From: an uncultured Clostridia bacterium
Lineage (GTDB): Bacteria > Bacillota > Clostridia > TANB77 > CAG-508
Assembly (NCBI GenBank): GCA_944390505.1
Contig: CALXQF010000001.1
Coordinates: 1 to 33,809 of the forward strand
Reading direction: 5' to 3'
Length of the DNA: 33,809 nucleotides
Under the pieces are notes generated by a model, which was not told the DNA's origin, made no database searches, and saw only the letters and a list, made by a program, of their open reading frames with translations. The stretch's first letter is position 1, and each line of letters begins with the position of its first letter. The translations under genes were made by a program, and so were the position numbers. Below are positions 32,253-33,809 of this stretch, one piece after another.

Positions 32253-32351
32253 TGTCCCTGGACTGACAATTTGTCAGTTCTGGGACGTAGCTGTGACTGA
32301 CATTTTGTCAGTTAAAGGAACGTCCCAAAACTGACATGCCAAAACTGACAT
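32253..32351. repeat. REP-like palindromic repeat, copy C (mcsA-mcsB gap)
   Basis: The shared 67-base unit is 32270-32336, with TTTGTCAGTT, TGGGACGT, the palindrome ACTGACATTTTGTCAGT, GGAACGTCCC and a closing ACTGACA. Extra half-units flank it (GTCCCTGGACTGACAA to the left and AAAACTGACA to the right). It takes up nearly the whole gap between mcsA and mcsB. Confidence 0.8.
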
Positions 32352-32355
32352 AGCT

Positions 32356-32946
32356 TTATGATAATTTTTTAATTTCGTCTCTTATTTTTGCTGCATCTTC
32401 ATAACGTTCTTCCTTGATCGCTTTTTTCAAGTCCATATTTAATTGTTTGATTTTTTCTTCTTTGCTATTATGTTGTTTTTCCTTTTCTTTATTTTTTTCT
32501 ACTTCAGTTGTTTTTTTACCTTTTACTTTTTGAACATCTTCCTCAACTGTTTTTCTGTCTTCTAAACTTAAATTACTTCTTCTTCCTACATGTCTTGCAG
32601 AACCATGAATATTTTTTAGTACATTATCTAGTCCATCTGCAAAAATGTCATAGCAATTACTACAACCAAATTTACCAGTATCTATAAACTCATCATAAGT
32701 TGTACCACAATTATCACATTGCATTGTGGTTGTTTTCGTAAAGCTTGGCAAAAAGTCTGTGCTTTCTGTTCCTCCAAAAAAGTCTCCTAAAAAGCTAGAA
32801 AAATTAATTGGCATATTAAAGTCCAAATTTTCTAATCCTAAACTTTTGGCACATTTATCACAAAGTGCCATTTCTTTTTTTACACCATTAATAATTTGTG
32901 TGTAACGAAAGTTTACTTCATTTTTTCCACAATTTTGACATAACAT
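32356..32946 (-). CDS. mcsA: McsA, zinc-binding activator of McsB
   Basis: McsA binds and activates the kinase McsB. The 196-residue protein has two CxxC pairs near the start (CQNCGKNE, CDKCAKSLG) and two more in the middle (CDNCGTTYDE, CSNCYDIF), a charged linker and a C-terminal UVR motif (DLKKAIKEERYEDAAKIRDEIK). The ATG at 32946 has AAAGGAGG nine bases upstream; an in-frame TTG at 32955 overlaps that site and is rejected. It is the second gene of the clpC operon. Confidence 0.95.
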   Translation of the reverse strand: MLCQNCGKNEVNFRYTQIINGVKKEMALCDKCAKSLGLENLDFNMPINFSSFLGDFFGGTESTDFLPSFTKTTTMQCDNCGTTYDEFIDTGKFGCSNCYDIFADGLDNVLKNIHGSARHVGRRSNLSLEDRKTVEEDVQKVKGKKTTEVEKNKEKEKQHNSKEEKIKQLNMDLKKAIKEERYEDAAKIRDEIKKLS

Positions 32947-32983
32947 AAAAATCAACCTCCTTTATTTTTTATGTTTTGTTTAT

Positions 32984-33439
32984 CTATTCATCTTCTACTA
33001 AATTAATTAACATATTTTTAAAAATCTTTGCCCTTAGCTTATCCCTTATGTCTTGTGATACTGTTAGTACATTATCACTTGTTGCTACTTTTAATAATTT
33101 CGCTTCTGTTTTTGAGATAATCTCTTCAGATAGAAAATTACTAATAAAAATGTCTACTTCTTGTGAAGTAATTTGATCTCCTATACTACTAATAGCATGC
33201 ATTAAATAATTACTTTTGGTAACATTAATTTTTTTAATTTTAATATGTCCTCCTCCACCTCTTTTACTTTCTACATAATATCCTTGTGATGGATTGAATC
33301 TAGTGGCTATGACATAATTAATTTGTGATGGTACACAGTTAAAATGCTGTGCCAAATCATTTCTTTGAATTTCAATAAAATCTTCATCATCAGAAAACAT
33401 TTCTTTAATAAAGTCTTCTATCATATCAGATATTCTCAT
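32984..33439 (-). CDS. ctsR: Transcriptional repressor CtsR
   Basis: CtsR represses class III heat-shock genes and is released by heat and by McsB. The 151-residue protein has the N-terminal helix-turn-helix (QRNDLAQHFNCVPSQINYVI) and the glycine-rich wing ESKRGGGGHIKI that senses temperature, then a C-terminal dimer and McsB-binding domain. Length is normal. It is the first gene of ctsR-mcsA-mcsB-clpC, with a CtsR box at its own promoter, so it is autoregulated. Confidence 0.97.
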   Translation of the reverse strand: MRISDMIEDFIKEMFSDDEDFIEIQRNDLAQHFNCVPSQINYVIATRFNPSQGYYVESKRGGGGHIKIKKINVTKSNYLMHAISSIGDQITSQEVDIFISNFLSEEIISKTEAKLLKVATSDNVLTVSQDIRDKLRAKIFKNMLINLVEDE

Positions 33440-33559
33440 TTTATCACTTCCCCATTTTGTCTGTTTCTTTCATATAGGTGAATATTATCCTACTTTTTTT
33501 ATATTTCTGTATAATAAGGAACTTTACTCTTTTTATGAAAGTCGAATTTGTTTTTTGAC

Positions 33560-33576
33560 TTTGACTTTCTTTGACC
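33560..33576 (-). promoter_or_regulatory. CtsR operator
   Basis: On the minus strand GGTCAAA-GAA-AGTCAAA matches the CtsR heptad consensus RGTCAAANANRGTCAAA exactly. A third GTCAAA follows directly (33554-33559). It lies just downstream of the -10 element, where it would block RNA polymerase. Confidence 0.93.
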
Positions 33577-33582
33577 TTACGT

Positions 33583-33616
33583 ATTATATTATACGCATCC
33601 TCTTTTAAAACTACAA
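33583..33616 (-). promoter_or_regulatory. Promoter of the ctsR-mcsA-mcsB-clpC operon
   Basis: On the minus strand TTGTAG (33611-33616) lies 17 bases from TATAAT (33588-33593), with a second overlapping TATAAT at 33583-33588. The leader to the ctsR start is about 140 bases. Confidence 0.75.
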
Positions 33617-33716
33617 ATTTTATTTTTCTTGTTTTTATTTAGAATTTTATTATTTTGTTGTGATTTCTTGTTGTTTTCTTTTGTTTTCTAATTTTTTCTT
33701 CTCTTTTCTTTTATTT

Positions 33717-33809
33717 TTATTGTTTATTCCTCTGGTTAGTGATATTCTCCATCTTTTTAGCTTTTTCCTTTTGCTTTTCTAATGTAAGCCATGCAAAATA
33801 AGAAGAAAC
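33717..33809 (-). CDS. C-terminal end of an unknown gene (cut by the right edge)
   Basis: Thirty codons are open from the window edge to a TAA at 33717-33719, reading SSYFAWLTLEKQKEKAKKMENITNQRNKQ at the end. The Lys/Glu-rich tail looks like a real C-terminus and the direction fits the neighbours, but it is too short to assign. The stretch 33617-33716 between it and the ctsR promoter is very T-rich on plus and holds nothing else recognisable. Confidence 0.4.
   Translation of the reverse strand, partial: VSSYFAWLTLEKQKEKAKKMENITNQRNKQ

Noticed and set aside
33440..33716. Search for a structured RNA or second gene upstream of ctsR
   Set aside because: Apart from the promoter and CtsR box the stretch is a T-rich tract without palindromes or a credible reading frame.

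Overview
The window is strongly AT-rich (roughly 30% G+C by eye). It carries a gene set typical of Bacillota, most likely an anaerobic gut-type clostridium: hrcA-grpE-dnaK-dnaJ with a CIRCE operator, ctsR-mcsA-mcsB-clpC with a CtsR box, cdaA, whiA, an archaeal-type prolyl-tRNA synthetase, a PdaB-like polysaccharide deacetylase (a family linked to sporulation) and a 2,4-diaminopentanoate dehydrogenase-like oxidoreductase. Species or family cannot be named from the sequence. Almost all genes lie on the minus strand, so operons read from right to left.

Layout from left to right. 1-3133: part of a Tad/Flp-type secretion or pilus operon (CpaB-like SAF protein, two degenerate ParA/TadZ-like P-loop proteins, then the N-terminus of a CpaF-like ATPase cut by the window edge), with three phased 9-bp iterons upstream of its promoter. 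3314-6012: a DUF2651-like membrane protein, truA, cdaA and a 49-residue membrane peptide. 6089-11122: the HrcA-controlled chaperone operon, interrupted by two non-coding elements. 11146-14424: hemW, whiA, prmC. 14660-17406: an amine-dehydrogenase-like enzyme, a membrane J-domain protein and a DUF4364 regulator. 17616-23058: proS, scpB, an acidic unknown protein, ssb, a polysaccharide deacetylase and murI. 23287-25622: a Cys-rich repeat protein, small membrane genes, two half-size TauE proteins and a small Xre regulator. 25742-28654: a cysteine desulfurase, a small membrane protein and a CDF cation exporter. 28742-33616: the clpC operon with its CtsR-controlled promoter. 33717-33809: the tail of an unknown gene.

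The most striking observation concerns the codon CGG. Two genes, scpB and one of the tauE halves, are each broken by an apparent +1 frameshift. In both, the zero-frame codon at the break is CGG and the conserved protein resumes if one base (the C) is skipped so that GGA is read as Gly. The two sites match at 10 of 13 bases. By eye I found no in-frame CGG in any other gene here (about 9,500 codons). This suggests that CGG is avoided or unassigned in this organism and that programmed +1 frameshifting occurs at it.

Other unusual structure: three copies of a palindromic REP-like intergenic repeat, two of them inside stress operons; a 148-bp element with perfect 16-bp terminal inverted repeats between grpE and dnaK; a second CIRCE-like site over the hrcA -35 region; three degenerate 37-bp tandem copies of the 3' end of prmC; and a protein tail of nested C-D-K-x repeats. 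No rRNA, tRNA, CRISPR array or complete transposon was seen. No stretch longer than 300 bases lacks a gene if the partial gene at the right edge is accepted.
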